Assembly (NCBI GenBank): GCA_045577695.1
Contig: JAZNIW010000030.1
Coordinates: 1 to 48,404, forward strand
Length of the DNA: 48,404 nucleotides
From: UMGS1279 sp045577695
GTDB taxonomy: Bacteria > Bacillota > Clostridia > Oscillospirales > Acutalibacteraceae
Direction of reading: 5' to 3'
This document shows, one piece after another, positions 26,041 through 33,731 of the stretch; the first letter of the stretch is position 1, and every line of letters starts with the position of its first letter. The position numbers and the translations under genes are program-made. The notes beneath the pieces were generated by a model. The model searched no databases and was not told where the DNA came from. It was given only the letters and a program-made list of their open reading frames with translations.

Positions 26041-26316
26041 AGAACCCGTGCTGATTTTTCGCTCATAAACAAAGAGCAAAAAACACAGTAAAATCAAGGC
26101 TTTCACGGCGTTTTTGTGTTATCCTGAAATCACCCTTTATCAGCTAATATCAACTGATAAAATCTACCCCAATTAGCAGACGATTAGCAGATACCCATAC
26201 AAAGGGGTTACGCTCATCTGTTAGTGTGTTGCAGTCCGTTCCTCACGGGACATCTCCTCACGGGACATCTTAATGTAGTATATTATAATACCCAAATATG
26301 AATAAATCAAGAACTT
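26041..26316. other. Element end between att and integrase, with short repeats
   Basis: No gene is seen. It contains a perfect tandem 15-base repeat (CCTCACGGGACATCT at 26241-26255 and 26256-26270), two ATTAGCAGA copies about 11 bases apart near 26174-26193, and an imperfect TATCAG/CTGATA inverted repeat near 26137-26160. Such short repeats are candidates for integrase or excisionase arm sites. Confidence 0.5.
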
Positions 26317-26357
26317 GCAAAAAAAGACAACCCACTCGTTATGAATGGATTGTCTTT
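26317..26357 (-). terminator. Terminator of the integrase gene
   Basis: On the minus strand AAAGACAA...TTGTCTTT pairs with an inner CCA/TGG and ends in seven T residues (26324-26318), just past the integrase stop. Confidence 0.8.
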
Positions 26358-26364
26358 CTGCTTA

Positions 26365-27816
26365 TTACATAGCCTTGGCTAATGCTTTAATTAATGCTGC
26401 TGTTTCCGGATTGGATAAAAGTTTTGCAAGCAGAGCCGCATTATCATCTTCGTCTTTTTCTACAACATTTTCTTTGGCTTCTTCAGAGACAGCCATAGGA
26501 TCGAGCATTTCGATTGCACTATCAAATTTAGGCATAGGAGCTGTTTTGCCTTCCTCAACTCCACGTAACCCTTTGGCGTTGTAAAATTGTTCCTCGAACT
26601 TCTGAGCGTTAAATCGTCTGTCCTCGTCGATTATATGGCTATATACATCGGCAACCATATCCATACGAGCGTGTCCTGAGTCGCCCTGAACCGACTTCAT
26701 ATCGCCGCCGTTCCACTTCAACTTGTAGGTGATGCTTGCGTGTCTGAAACTGTGGAATACAACATCGGGCAAGTTATGATCTTTAATGAGTTTTTTTAAT
26801 CCTCTGTTGATCACCTGCCCCTCCATAGGTCTACCTGAGGAGTGGCAGAATACAAGATTATTGTTGGTGTATTCGTCTCCAAAAAGCTCAATCATTTCAT
26901 CAATCTGTTTCTTTCGCTCAACCAACATTCTTGCAACAGTATTTGGTAAAAAAATCTTTCGTACACTCGTCTTAGTTTTAGGAGATTTGAGAACAAGGTT
27001 TGTGTGAGTGTTGGATAAGGTGCGAGGAAAGATTTTGATAATATCTTTATTGTCTAAGGCTTCTAATGCATCTTTGTTTACTCTCTGCAATTCCTTATTA
27101 ACGAAGATAGAAGCATTGTTTTCTTCAATGCTCTTTTCTGTAATGTCGATACAATCCCAAGTAAGTCCGAGCAATTCTCCCATACGCAAGGAGCAGGAAA
27201 ACGCAAGGTTAATTGCAAGAGATAGAATATCGTCATCGCATACTTCAAGGGCGTGCAGGAGCGTTTCTGCTGTCCATATTTCTCTTTTTTCGTGTTCTTC
27301 TTTTGGGAGATTAGCATTAAGCACAGGATTTCTACTCATAAGCTCCCACTTAACAGCCTGATTGAAAGCACTTCTCAAAAATTTGTGTATTTCTCTAACG
27401 GTATGAGCCGTCAAAAATTCGCTTTTAGGTTTTTTATTGTTTACGATCTTAGCCTTAACTGAAAGTAGACTTTGATAGAACTTATCCATCAATCTCGGAG
27501 AAATATCGTCAAGCTTTACATCGCCAATCAGAGGAATAATGTAATTATACATCAAACCTTTCTTAGAGTTATAGGTTGACATCGCCCAATTACTGACTCC
27601 ATATACGGAGCAGTATTCTTCAAGTAGGTCTGCAACCGTTGTAGCAGTAGGAACGATAAATGTACCATTCTGTTGTTCAAATTCAATTTGAGCTTTTCTT
27701 TTCTTTGCTGCTGCATTACTATCAAAAGTTTCCCACTTCTGACGGGTGTTGCCCATAGTGTCTTTATAGTTATAGACCACAGCGTATTTATTCTTTCTCT
27801 TTATAATCGAAGCCAT
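26365..27816 (-). CDS. int: Tyrosine-type integrase of the integrative element
   Basis: A 483-residue site-specific recombinase that inserts and, with an excisionase, excises the element at tRNA-Arg(CCU). An N-terminal arm-binding domain (1-55) and SAM-like core-binding domain (60-165) precede the catalytic domain. Its residues are R211 (SLRMGELLGL), a lysine near 280, H355-x-x-R358 (HSFRHA), H382 (GDSGHARMDM) and nucleophile Y392 (DVYSH). It has a longer C-terminal tail (about 405-483, acidic, Ala/Lys-rich end) than the usual Tn916-type enzyme. The gene ends about 325 bases from the tRNA half, the normal int-att arrangement. Excisionase-fold genes follow upstream on the same strand. Confidence 0.95.
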   Translation of the reverse strand: MASIIKRKNKYAVVYNYKDTMGNTRQKWETFDSNAAAKKRKAQIEFEQQNGTFIVPTATTVADLLEEYCSVYGVSNWAMSTYNSKKGLMYNYIIPLIGDVKLDDISPRLMDKFYQSLLSVKAKIVNNKKPKSEFLTAHTVREIHKFLRSAFNQAVKWELMSRNPVLNANLPKEEHEKREIWTAETLLHALEVCDDDILSLAINLAFSCSLRMGELLGLTWDCIDITEKSIEENNASIFVNKELQRVNKDALEALDNKDIIKIFPRTLSNTHTNLVLKSPKTKTSVRKIFLPNTVARMLVERKKQIDEMIELFGDEYTNNNLVFCHSSGRPMEGQVINRGLKKLIKDHNLPDVVFHSFRHASITYKLKWNGGDMKSVQGDSGHARMDMVADVYSHIIDEDRRFNAQKFEEQFYNAKGLRGVEEGKTAPMPKFDSAIEMLDPMAVSEEAKENVVEKDEDDNAALLAKLLSNPETAALIKALAKAM

Positions 27817-27827
27817 AACAATCCTCC

Positions 27828-28031
27828 TTATTCGTTATCGAGCCATTTGTCAAAGCTCTTTTTTACTATTCGGTAGCCTTTATCGACTTTAACAGCCTTA
27901 AAGCAACCTCGTTCAATGAGTTTGTAGACCGTCTGACGGACTACACCAAGTATCTGCATTACTTCCTCAACGGAGTAGCTTTTCTTCTGAGAAGTCCCGT
28001 TGAGTTCTTTAACCCTTGTTTCAATCGACAT
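27828..28031 (-). CDS. Excisionase-type helix-turn-helix protein
   Basis: A 67-residue MerR-like winged-helix protein of the HTH_17/excisionase family: YSVEEVMQILGVVRQTVYKLIERG is the HTH, followed by a wing and KKSFDKWLDNE. It lies 11 bases upstream of int on the same strand, the classic place for xis, so it is the best excisionase candidate here. The start ATG at 28031 has AGGAGG 8 bases upstream; that leaves an 11-base overlap with the preceding gene, implying coupled translation. Confidence 0.8.
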   Translation of the reverse strand: MSIETRVKELNGTSQKKSYSVEEVMQILGVVRQTVYKLIERGCFKAVKVDKGYRIVKKSFDKWLDNE

Positions 28032-28743
28032 AATCTTCAACCTCCTCAATTTCCATTACTTTTTTGAATTTGTCTTGAGAAGCGTACCACTTTTCAAAAC
28101 TTTCTCTGCTGATGTGTCTGTGACCGTCAACCCATATAAAATCGACAATGCCATTGTTCATCAGGTCGTTTGCTGTGCTTCTCGGAATACCTAAGACCTT
28201 TGCAACGGTAAGAGGTGTAACTGTTTTACCGTGATTTTTGCCGGGTCTTTCGCCATTGACCTTTTTATAGTGAAATTGGCTTGCGTACCATTCCTCAAAG
28301 CTTTCAACATCAATTCGTATCTTGCCGAAAACCAAGAACTTCTTGAACAAGTTTTGACCGATGAGCCTATACGAAGCAGTCTTGCCAAGTCCGAGAATAC
28401 GACTCATATCTCTGACGGTCATCGTCTTTTTGTCCTGATAGGTCGTCATAGCGATTACGATATTCTTGTTTTCTTCCACGCTCTTTTTAGAAGCACGGTA
28501 CTCGTTGCCGACACGATGAACTTTGAACAATCCTGATTTCAGGAGTTTCCGAGCTTCATCTTCGGAAAGAGATAGTATAGTCTGTATCTCAGCTACTGAA
28601 TAAGTTTCCCATTCGATGTCCTTAATCTCTCTGCCCTGAACCTTTTCGTTAAAATATTCGGTCATCAACTGACGATCGTTGTTACGGTTGAAGTTCTCAA
28701 CTCGCTCCGTGAACATATTGTAGGAAATATTACCTGACATCAT
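28021..28743 (-). CDS. Triple excisionase-type HTH protein
   Basis: About 240 residues carrying three successive copies of the HTH_17 winged-helix. The first begins TYSVAEIQTILSLSEDEARK, the second MTVRDMSRILGLGKTASYRL and the third VTPLTVAKVLGIPRSTANDL. Copies two and three each end in an S-FE(E/K)WYASQ segment, so they are internal duplicates. Such a protein could bind several tandem DNA sites at once, as expected for excision or element control, but no function is established. The start could be 28743 or 28740 (ATGATG); AGGTGG is 5 and 8 bases upstream of the two. It overlaps both neighbours. Confidence 0.75.
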   Translation of the reverse strand: MMSGNISYNMFTERVENFNRNNDRQLMTEYFNEKVQGREIKDIEWETYSVAEIQTILSLSEDEARKLLKSGLFKVHRVGNEYRASKKSVEENKNIVIAMTTYQDKKTMTVRDMSRILGLGKTASYRLIGQNLFKKFLVFGKIRIDVESFEEWYASQFHYKKVNGERPGKNHGKTVTPLTVAKVLGIPRSTANDLMNNGIVDFIWVDGHRHISRESFEKWYASQDKFKKVMEIEEVEDYVD

Positions 28744-28936
28744 TTGCACCACCTTTCTCACTTTCAAGCCAATTATTGAAGCTCTGTCGTGATATTCGAT
28801 AATGACTTCCAATCTTTACGCAACTGAAAGCACCGGACTTAGCAAGCGTATATGCTGCGGTTCTTCCGATTTTGAGAATAACCATTATTTCCTCTATGGT
28901 ATAAACTCTCTGCTCAAATGTATTTGTATTTTTCAT
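28730..28936 (-). CDS. Excisionase-type helix-turn-helix protein
   Basis: A 68-residue single HTH_17 protein: VYTIEEIMVILKIGRTAAYTLAKSG then a wing and SRQSFNNWLESEKGG. The start at 28936 has GGAGG 7-8 bases upstream. Its stop overlaps the start of the triple-HTH gene by about 14 bases. A 13-bp perfect hairpin lies just 5' of its ribosome site. It is clearly a paralogue of the neighbouring small HTH genes. Confidence 0.78.
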   Translation of the reverse strand: MKNTNTFEQRVYTIEEIMVILKIGRTAAYTLAKSGAFSCVKIGSHYRISRQSFNNWLESEKGGANDVR

Positions 28937-28954
28937 AGCGTTACCTCCGTTTCT

Positions 28955-28985
28955 CATATAGCCAAGCTAACTGCTTGGCTATATG
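28955..28985. promoter_or_regulatory. Perfect 13-bp inverted repeat (operator or leader hairpin)
   Basis: CATATAGCCAAGC and its exact complement flank a five-base loop TAACT. It has no T-run. It sits between two excisionase-fold genes, just upstream of a ribosome site, so it is probably a protein-binding palindrome or a translation-control hairpin. A smaller one, TGCGATT/AATCGCA, lies at 29015-29033. Confidence 0.6.
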
Positions 28986-29024
28986 ATACTTACAATCGGA
29001 GTTTTTGTTAATTATGCGATTTTT

Positions 29025-29288
29025 CTAATCGCACACTTGACTGTTATCTTCAGATTTCTCACTGCTATCAAGCCAATTATCGAAACTTTTCTTTGATATT
29101 CTGTATTGCCCACCTACTCTGACACTATGAAAAACCTTTGACCTCACGAGCTGATATGCTGTGGTTTTGCTGATACCTAAGATGTCCTGAATTTCATCGA
29201 CAGTATAGACTCTCTTTTCATAAGGAGCGATGGCTGGAGCATTAGCTTCAGTCTGAACGTTCATCTCAGCGATTTTATCTTCAAACAT
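29025..29288 (-). CDS. Excisionase-type helix-turn-helix protein
   Basis: An 87-residue single-domain protein with VYTVDEIQDILGISKTTAYQ, then a wing and SKKSFDNWLDSSEKSE. The N-terminal 25 residues are a low-complexity extension. The ATG at 29288 shares one base with the TAA of the upstream MazF-like gene, and GGAGGG is 7 bases upstream, so the two are tightly coupled. That pairing makes it a candidate non-classical partner of the toxin, but this is inference. Confidence 0.78.
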   Translation of the reverse strand: MFEDKIAEMNVQTEANAPAIAPYEKRVYTVDEIQDILGISKTTAYQLVRSKVFHSVRVGGQYRISKKSFDNWLDSSEKSEDNSQVCD

Positions 29289-29863
29289 TAGCTATCCCTC
29301 CTTTGGTCGTTATGTTTATAACGCTTCATAATGAGATAGTCGTATCCGTACCTGACCTTGCACTTATCGCAAGGCTCTTTTTCTGTTTGTAATGGGTCAA
29401 CACGCTTTACGATGTTATCCGGTACATTCATAAATTCTTCTCGACAATGAGGACAAAGGCTCATAACCATTCCGGTTCTTTTCTGCTTAGGTTTCATTGG
29501 AATACCCAAAGCAAATTTAAGACCACGCTGTATCTCGATAACTTTGTTCTCGTCTGTCACAACAGTACCCACAAACTCGCCAAGTTCTTCTAACTTATCC
29601 ACAGTTCTGAGTTGCTCAAGCATAATCATTGACGGTTCTTTCAGACCGAACTCTTTGCCGATTTCGATATGTGTGTCCATTCCGACTTTTTTCAATACAG
29701 ATGTAATGATTGCTACTGTAACAGTAGGACTTGTTGCGTTGAGTTTATTGGTCTGAACCACAACAACAGGTCGTTTACCACATTGTACCGAGCCTTTCAT
29801 ATTGCCTAAATCGCAATAGTAAATATCGCCCCATCTGACTTTTCTAATTTTGTTTGCATTCAT
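29288..29863 (-). CDS. PemK/MazF-family protein with C-terminal zinc-binding domain
   Basis: The N-terminal 120 residues have the MazF/PemK SH3-like fold motifs RWGDIYYCDLG (10-20), GKRPVVVVQTNKLN (29-42) and a late EQLRTVDKLEELGEFVGTV (83-101). They are expected to act as a ribosome-independent mRNA endonuclease or a relative. The C-terminal 60 residues add a treble-clef-like CPHC (137-140)...CDKC (165-168), a likely zinc site absent from ordinary MazF. No MazE-type antitoxin precedes it; the downstream coupled gene is an excisionase-type HTH protein. The ribosome site is GAGGAA. It may be a regulator of the element rather than an addiction toxin. Confidence 0.8.
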   Translation of the reverse strand: MNANKIRKVRWGDIYYCDLGNMKGSVQCGKRPVVVVQTNKLNATSPTVTVAIITSVLKKVGMDTHIEIGKEFGLKEPSMIMLEQLRTVDKLEELGEFVGTVVTDENKVIEIQRGLKFALGIPMKPKQKRTGMVMSLCPHCREEFMNVPDNIVKRVDPLQTEKEPCDKCKVRYGYDYLIMKRYKHNDQRRDS

Positions 29864-29932
29864 TTTTAGTTCCTCACTTCACAAATAATGTAAAAGGTAG
29901 CTTCATATCCGGATTTGAATGAACCCTTTCAC

Positions 29933-30541
29933 TTATTTGGAATTGCCCCCCTCAAATGCACCCCCATTTTTAAAGAATTTGGTAATCTTTTTTATTCCGG
30001 CTGCGATGGACTTGTCCACCTTGCTGTAATTGACACCTTCTTCTTTAGCTATTGTTCGGGAACTTTTGCCCTCTACGAGATGAGCATACAAACGCCTACG
30101 CTGAATAGATGTAAGCGTATGAAGTGCTTTATATAAAAGATCCAAGAGAGCTTCACGATGTTTACGAGCCTCAATTTCGTCCTGCTCCTGCCAATAATCA
30201 GGTGTAGCTATTTCGTTGTGAAATATCTCGGATATTCCCTCGTCATAGCCAAATATGTCCTCATTATTAAGTTGGCGTTTTCTGAACTTGTCCTCATTTT
30301 GGGTAAACTCTTTAATAATTTCGCCTTGCTCAAGAGTCAGCAAAACAAAAGGTGTAAAAGGCTGAATGACGTCAGCATACTTTTCTTTCAGTTCTTCTTC
30401 TGACAAGTCAGTGATGATTGCCCATTTTGTATCCCCAACACAACCTTTGTTTTCTTCATCACAACTCTTGTACTCGTACTCAAGGTTTACCACCTTGCAC
30501 TCGGTCTTGAATAATTCTTTTCTTTCTGCAAATGTAATCAT
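29933..30541 (-). CDS. Sigma-70 region-4-like helix-turn-helix protein
   Basis: A 202-residue protein whose C-terminal third resembles sigma region 4: LHTLTSIQRRRLYAHLVEGK, then SSRTIAKEEGVNYSKVDKSI. The N-terminal part is acidic and unlike sigma region 2, so it may be a regulator, an anti-sigma partner or an unusual sigma factor. Similar proteins are common in clostridial integrative elements. The start at 30541 has GGAGG 9 bases upstream, inside a two-part hairpin. An upstream in-frame ATG at 30589 has no ribosome site. The leader (about 190 bases) contains several competing stems, implying RNA-level control. Confidence 0.68.
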   Translation of the reverse strand: MITFAERKELFKTECKVVNLEYEYKSCDEENKGCVGDTKWAIITDLSEEELKEKYADVIQPFTPFVLLTLEQGEIIKEFTQNEDKFRKRQLNNEDIFGYDEGISEIFHNEIATPDYWQEQDEIEARKHREALLDLLYKALHTLTSIQRRRLYAHLVEGKSSRTIAKEEGVNYSKVDKSIAAGIKKITKFFKNGGAFEGGNSK

Positions 30542-30725
30542 AAAAGGAGTCCTCCGTTCCTTTCCCGAACGGAAAACTCCTTTAGACATAGCAAGTCAGC
30601 CATCATTCAGACCGTGTAGCCTAATGGATATTTCCATTCGGTCTACAACAATCCTTCCGGTGGCTTATTGCAGTTAATTTTGTTATTTTGACAGTACCGG
30701 AAACCCTGCAGGTGGCTACTGTCAT
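30542..30725 (-). promoter_or_regulatory. Structured 5' leader of the sigma-like gene
   Basis: Four inverted repeats lie in this leader. AAAGGAGT/ACTCCTTT (30543-30550 with 30576-30583) encloses CCGTTC/GAACGG (30554-30559 with 30567-30572), with the ribosome site in the bulge. AGACCG/CGGTCT with inner AATGGA/TCCATT spans about 30620-30645. TGACAGTA/TACTGTCA spans 30689-30724. TTCCGGT/ACCGGAA pairs parts of the last two regions alternatively. I recognise no known riboswitch. Confidence 0.55.
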
Positions 30726-30813
30726 ACATATAATACCTTTTTGTTTTGAATAACACCACGACTTCAAAAGTCGGATAAAATAGTATTGAAAATGGCTTTA
30801 ACCACTAAAAAAA

Positions 30814-30857
30814 TGTCCATAATACACAGATTTTTATAAATCTGAGCATTACGGACA
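30814..30857 (-). terminator. Second terminator downstream of the ImmA/IrrE gene
   Basis: On the minus strand TGTCCGTAAT/ATTATGGACA with an inner CAGATTT/AAATCTG is followed by seven T residues (30813-30807). It lies 25 bases beyond another terminator, so it either backs it up or ends a short RNA. Confidence 0.8.
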
Positions 30858-30883
30858 CTCAAAAAAAGGTATATACGCAAAAA

Positions 30884-30908
30884 GAACCCGACACGGGATG
30901 TCGGGTTC
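30884..30908 (-). terminator. Terminator of the ImmA/IrrE gene
   Basis: A perfect 10-bp stem GAACCCGACA/TGTCGGGTTC with a CGGGA loop, followed on the minus strand by TTTTTGCG. It starts 15 bases after the stop codon. Confidence 0.88.
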
Positions 30909-30922
30909 AGGTAAAAATATTT

Positions 30923-32830
30923 TTAATTTTTTTCGTTTTTCTGCATTTGTTTCGCTGTTCTTCCCAATAAAGGCAGATTTAAGCTATCTAAAAACTCATT
31001 ACATTCATACAAAGACCTATTGCTATAACTCGTCAACAAGAATTGATAAGCAAAGTCCTTGTCATTTGCTCTGAATGAGTTGCCGGACTTATCAATCAAG
31101 GCATACGATAATGTTGTGGGTAACTTCATACCAATACAGAGCTGCATAACGGTTTCCATTGTAACATTTTGCTCCGCATCATTTCTAAGGCGCTGAATAT
31201 GTCGAGTGCTGATGTCTGCCGCTTCCGAAATTTCTTCTTCGGTCATATCAGACCAATCAATAACCTTATCTAAAGCATCAGGAAAGCTGTTGGGCAATGA
31301 CTTTATTACAGAAAGAACATCATCGCTGTATTTTTTGAAAATTTCAGCTTGTGATTTGTGTTCCTTATTGTCGTCTGAATACTTAGCTTCAAATACGATG
31401 TTTGACTCAGAGTCACGGAATAACACACACTCTGTATAGTAGGTTTCTCCGTACTTGTTTACAGACTTGACCTTGAGATCGAAAATCAAACAGCACTCGT
31501 CAATGTGGAGTCGTGCATATTCAGTAAGACACGGTTCGCCATTTTGAGTTGTTATGTATTTCGGACTGTTAAACACAAAGTGAGCATCTATATATTTGTA
31601 TTTGTCGTCTTTTAAATCTTCTCTAAGCTTAGGGGAGAAAACACTTTGAATTAATGCATCCTCACGACTGATAGAAAATGTCTGTTTCTTACTGATAGAA
31701 TTCTTTTTAAAAGTATGTGGCTTTACATATCTACCGTCAATATAGGTCATTACACCGATGGCTTCATCATATCCTGCGTCTATCATACGGATTTTGGAAG
31801 CACAGTTTGAAACACCATAGAATGTCGCTAATTCTCTTATTACCGGCTCTATAACATCTACAAGCTCAAAGGTTTGGAGTTTCTTTCTGTATTTGCGAAT
31901 AAGTTCTTGAGCCTTGATCTTGAACGTATTAAGTGGCATTTGTATTCTCGGTGTTAGAGAGTTCGCCTGCCATTCCATCCAATCGGTTGCACTTCTCTCA
32001 TTAGTGTCTTTAACACCGCCAATGACTTGGCATTTGATTTGAGAAGCATTATCGTTATACAAGCGTTCAAGAGCAAAGGCTTTCTGATGAAAATGCCAAT
32101 GAACACACTCGTGAACGATTGTATTATTTACAGAGCCAAGATTTCTGAGATAATATGCTTCTCTATCAACAAAGATAGTACCTGCCTTAATACTAATAGG
32201 CTTCATACTGTCTGACTTTTCGTCATAATATTCAGTTTCACAATCCTTAAAAAACGACGCTCCGAAAACAGATAGTTCTTTTGTTATGCGTGTGAGTTGA
32301 ACATCAAGGTTCATTCTCTTTGCAAGTTCCATAGGATCAAGATACATTGGAGCATTTAATGCTTCAGGATAATGAGCCTGAAGAAATTCCGTTGCAAAAT
32401 CTTCTAAGTCCTCTTTATGAATAAATGGAACTAATGCGTCGGACATTGGCTTTTCGTGAAAATTTCTTTTATTAAAGACAGACACGCTGCTAATCTGAAA
32501 ATCATCAAGATTACAAGCTAAATCTCCGGAACAAGTGAGCATAAACCATTGACTTACAACGTCGTCATAATCATTATGACGGTTATAATCTTGTAACTCA
32601 ATTTCTGCGTCAATAATTACATCAAATGCAATTTTTTGGTCAGGTTGATTGTTTACGAAAACATTTACTACCTTAATATCGGACAGTTCAATATACCTGA
32701 TATTCTGCACAACACGAGAATACAGTTCGAGTGAATGCCTATTTTGAATAGCATACGATTTTACAGCAGAAAACATTTCATTGTAAAATCTGTCTGCTAC
32801 ATATTCAGTAAATGAATGTCGTTTTTTCAT
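30923..32830 (-). CDS. ImmA/IrrE-type metallopeptidase with C-terminal HTH module
   Basis: A 635-residue protein. The middle domain has the zinc-protease motif HECVHWHFH (H240-E241-x-x-H244) and a downstream WMEWQAN (E286/E287 region) as third ligand. This is the ImmA/IrrE family, which cleaves Cro/C1-type repressors to derepress mobile elements. The C-terminal 230 residues hold a beta region (YIDAHFVFNSPKYI...LTEYARLHIDECCL) and an HTH (MTEEEISEAADISTRHIQRL). The tail is SLYECNEFLDSLNLPLL. This part is homologous to most of the two proteins encoded just upstream. The N-terminal 130 residues are of unknown function. It follows the previous stop by four bases (TGAttgtATG), so is coupled to it. 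Confidence 0.85.
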   Translation of the reverse strand: MKKRHSFTEYVADRFYNEMFSAVKSYAIQNRHSLELYSRVVQNIRYIELSDIKVVNVFVNNQPDQKIAFDVIIDAEIELQDYNRHNDYDDVVSQWFMLTCSGDLACNLDDFQISSVSVFNKRNFHEKPMSDALVPFIHKEDLEDFATEFLQAHYPEALNAPMYLDPMELAKRMNLDVQLTRITKELSVFGASFFKDCETEYYDEKSDSMKPISIKAGTIFVDREAYYLRNLGSVNNTIVHECVHWHFHQKAFALERLYNDNASQIKCQVIGGVKDTNERSATDWMEWQANSLTPRIQMPLNTFKIKAQELIRKYRKKLQTFELVDVIEPVIRELATFYGVSNCASKIRMIDAGYDEAIGVMTYIDGRYVKPHTFKKNSISKKQTFSISREDALIQSVFSPKLREDLKDDKYKYIDAHFVFNSPKYITTQNGEPCLTEYARLHIDECCLIFDLKVKSVNKYGETYYTECVLFRDSESNIVFEAKYSDDNKEHKSQAEIFKKYSDDVLSVIKSLPNSFPDALDKVIDWSDMTEEEISEAADISTRHIQRLRNDAEQNVTMETVMQLCIGMKLPTTLSYALIDKSGNSFRANDKDFAYQFLLTSYSNRSLYECNEFLDSLNLPLLGRTAKQMQKNEKN

Positions 32831-32834
32831 ACAA

Positions 32835-33719
32835 TCACTCCGTTTCCTTAGTTAATGGTTTTAATCCTTTCTCAACCAAAAAGGTATTACAGTCACATAC
32901 TTCCTCGTTGTAAAAAACATCAATCAAAAGCTGATATGCTCTGATTATCGGAGAATTACCGTCCAATGTATATCCTAATCTCGATAAGAGTTTTCTGCTT
33001 TCAAAAGGCAGGAGATGTAAGCCGATACAAACAGCAACAGCCATATTCATTGGCGGCTCGTAAACATCTCGGCAAATACGACCAATGGTGTCCGTTGCGA
33101 CACCAACTCGTTCAGCAAGAATGGCTTGGGTAATGCCCTCACGTTTTATGTAGAACTTTACTCCTTGTCCAAATGTACCGCTTGGGGGTTCTCCACCACC
33201 GGAAGTAAAATCTAAAAAGGTTTTTTTATCAATCGCTGATAATGATTGATGCATTCGAGCGTGAATGTAAGTGCCTTTTCTAACTCCAAAAGGCGCTCTG
33301 TTTGTGCGACGGTGGCAACGATATGCGTGTGCGGGTTTGTGCCAAACGGCACCTCTTCTTTTATGACCTGAATATGTTGGAGTTTTCTGCAGTTTAGTTT
33401 TATGTGTGCCTGCCAAAGTGCGTCCGTCTGACCTAACGATTTCTGTTTCGGCAAGAACGGGGATAACTTTTGCAACGCAATATGCACCTAAATCTGCTTC
33501 AGAAGTTATATTAACTTTTACAATACCGTTTTTTAATGAAAAACAATTCGGTGTTTTAAGGCAAAGACGACCATCTAAATAAACATAATTACCCGTATCT
33601 ATTATCGCTCTTAATGTAGGGTTAATTCTGTATTGCCAAAACAAGTCGTGCTTACCGAAGGTAAAACGTGCCACTTCTCCACGACCTTGACCTCTGCCGT
33701 CAAATGTTTTTGTTCCCAT
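32835..33719 (-). CDS. XRE-like regulator paralogous to the ImmA/IrrE C-terminal module
   Basis: A 294-residue protein. Residues 30-85 form a beta domain (NYVYLDGRLCLKTPNCFSLKNG), 173-184 a Gly/Pro hinge (SGGGEPPSGTFG), and 187-240 a Cro/C1-like HTH (ITQAILAERVGVATDTIGRI). The tail is YNEEVCDCNTFLVEKGLKPLT. The next gene upstream is a clear paralogue. Residues about 95-150 are an odd His/Arg-rich stretch that the paralogue lacks. The same DNA has an open 91-codon frame (33487-33212) with a more helix-like reading, so this part is uncertain. The ribosome site GGAGGAG is good. Probably a DNA-binding regulator, and a possible substrate of the downstream protease. Confidence 0.68.
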   Translation of the reverse strand: MGTKTFDGRGQGRGEVARFTFGKHDLFWQYRINPTLRAIIDTGNYVYLDGRLCLKTPNCFSLKNGIVKVNITSEADLGAYCVAKVIPVLAETEIVRSDGRTLAGTHKTKLQKTPTYSGHKRRGAVWHKPAHAYRCHRRTNRAPFGVRKGTYIHARMHQSLSAIDKKTFLDFTSGGGEPPSGTFGQGVKFYIKREGITQAILAERVGVATDTIGRICRDVYEPPMNMAVAVCIGLHLLPFESRKLLSRLGYTLDGNSPIIRAYQLLIDVFYNEEVCDCNTFLVEKGLKPLTKETE

Positions 33720-33731
33720 ATAACTCCTCCT

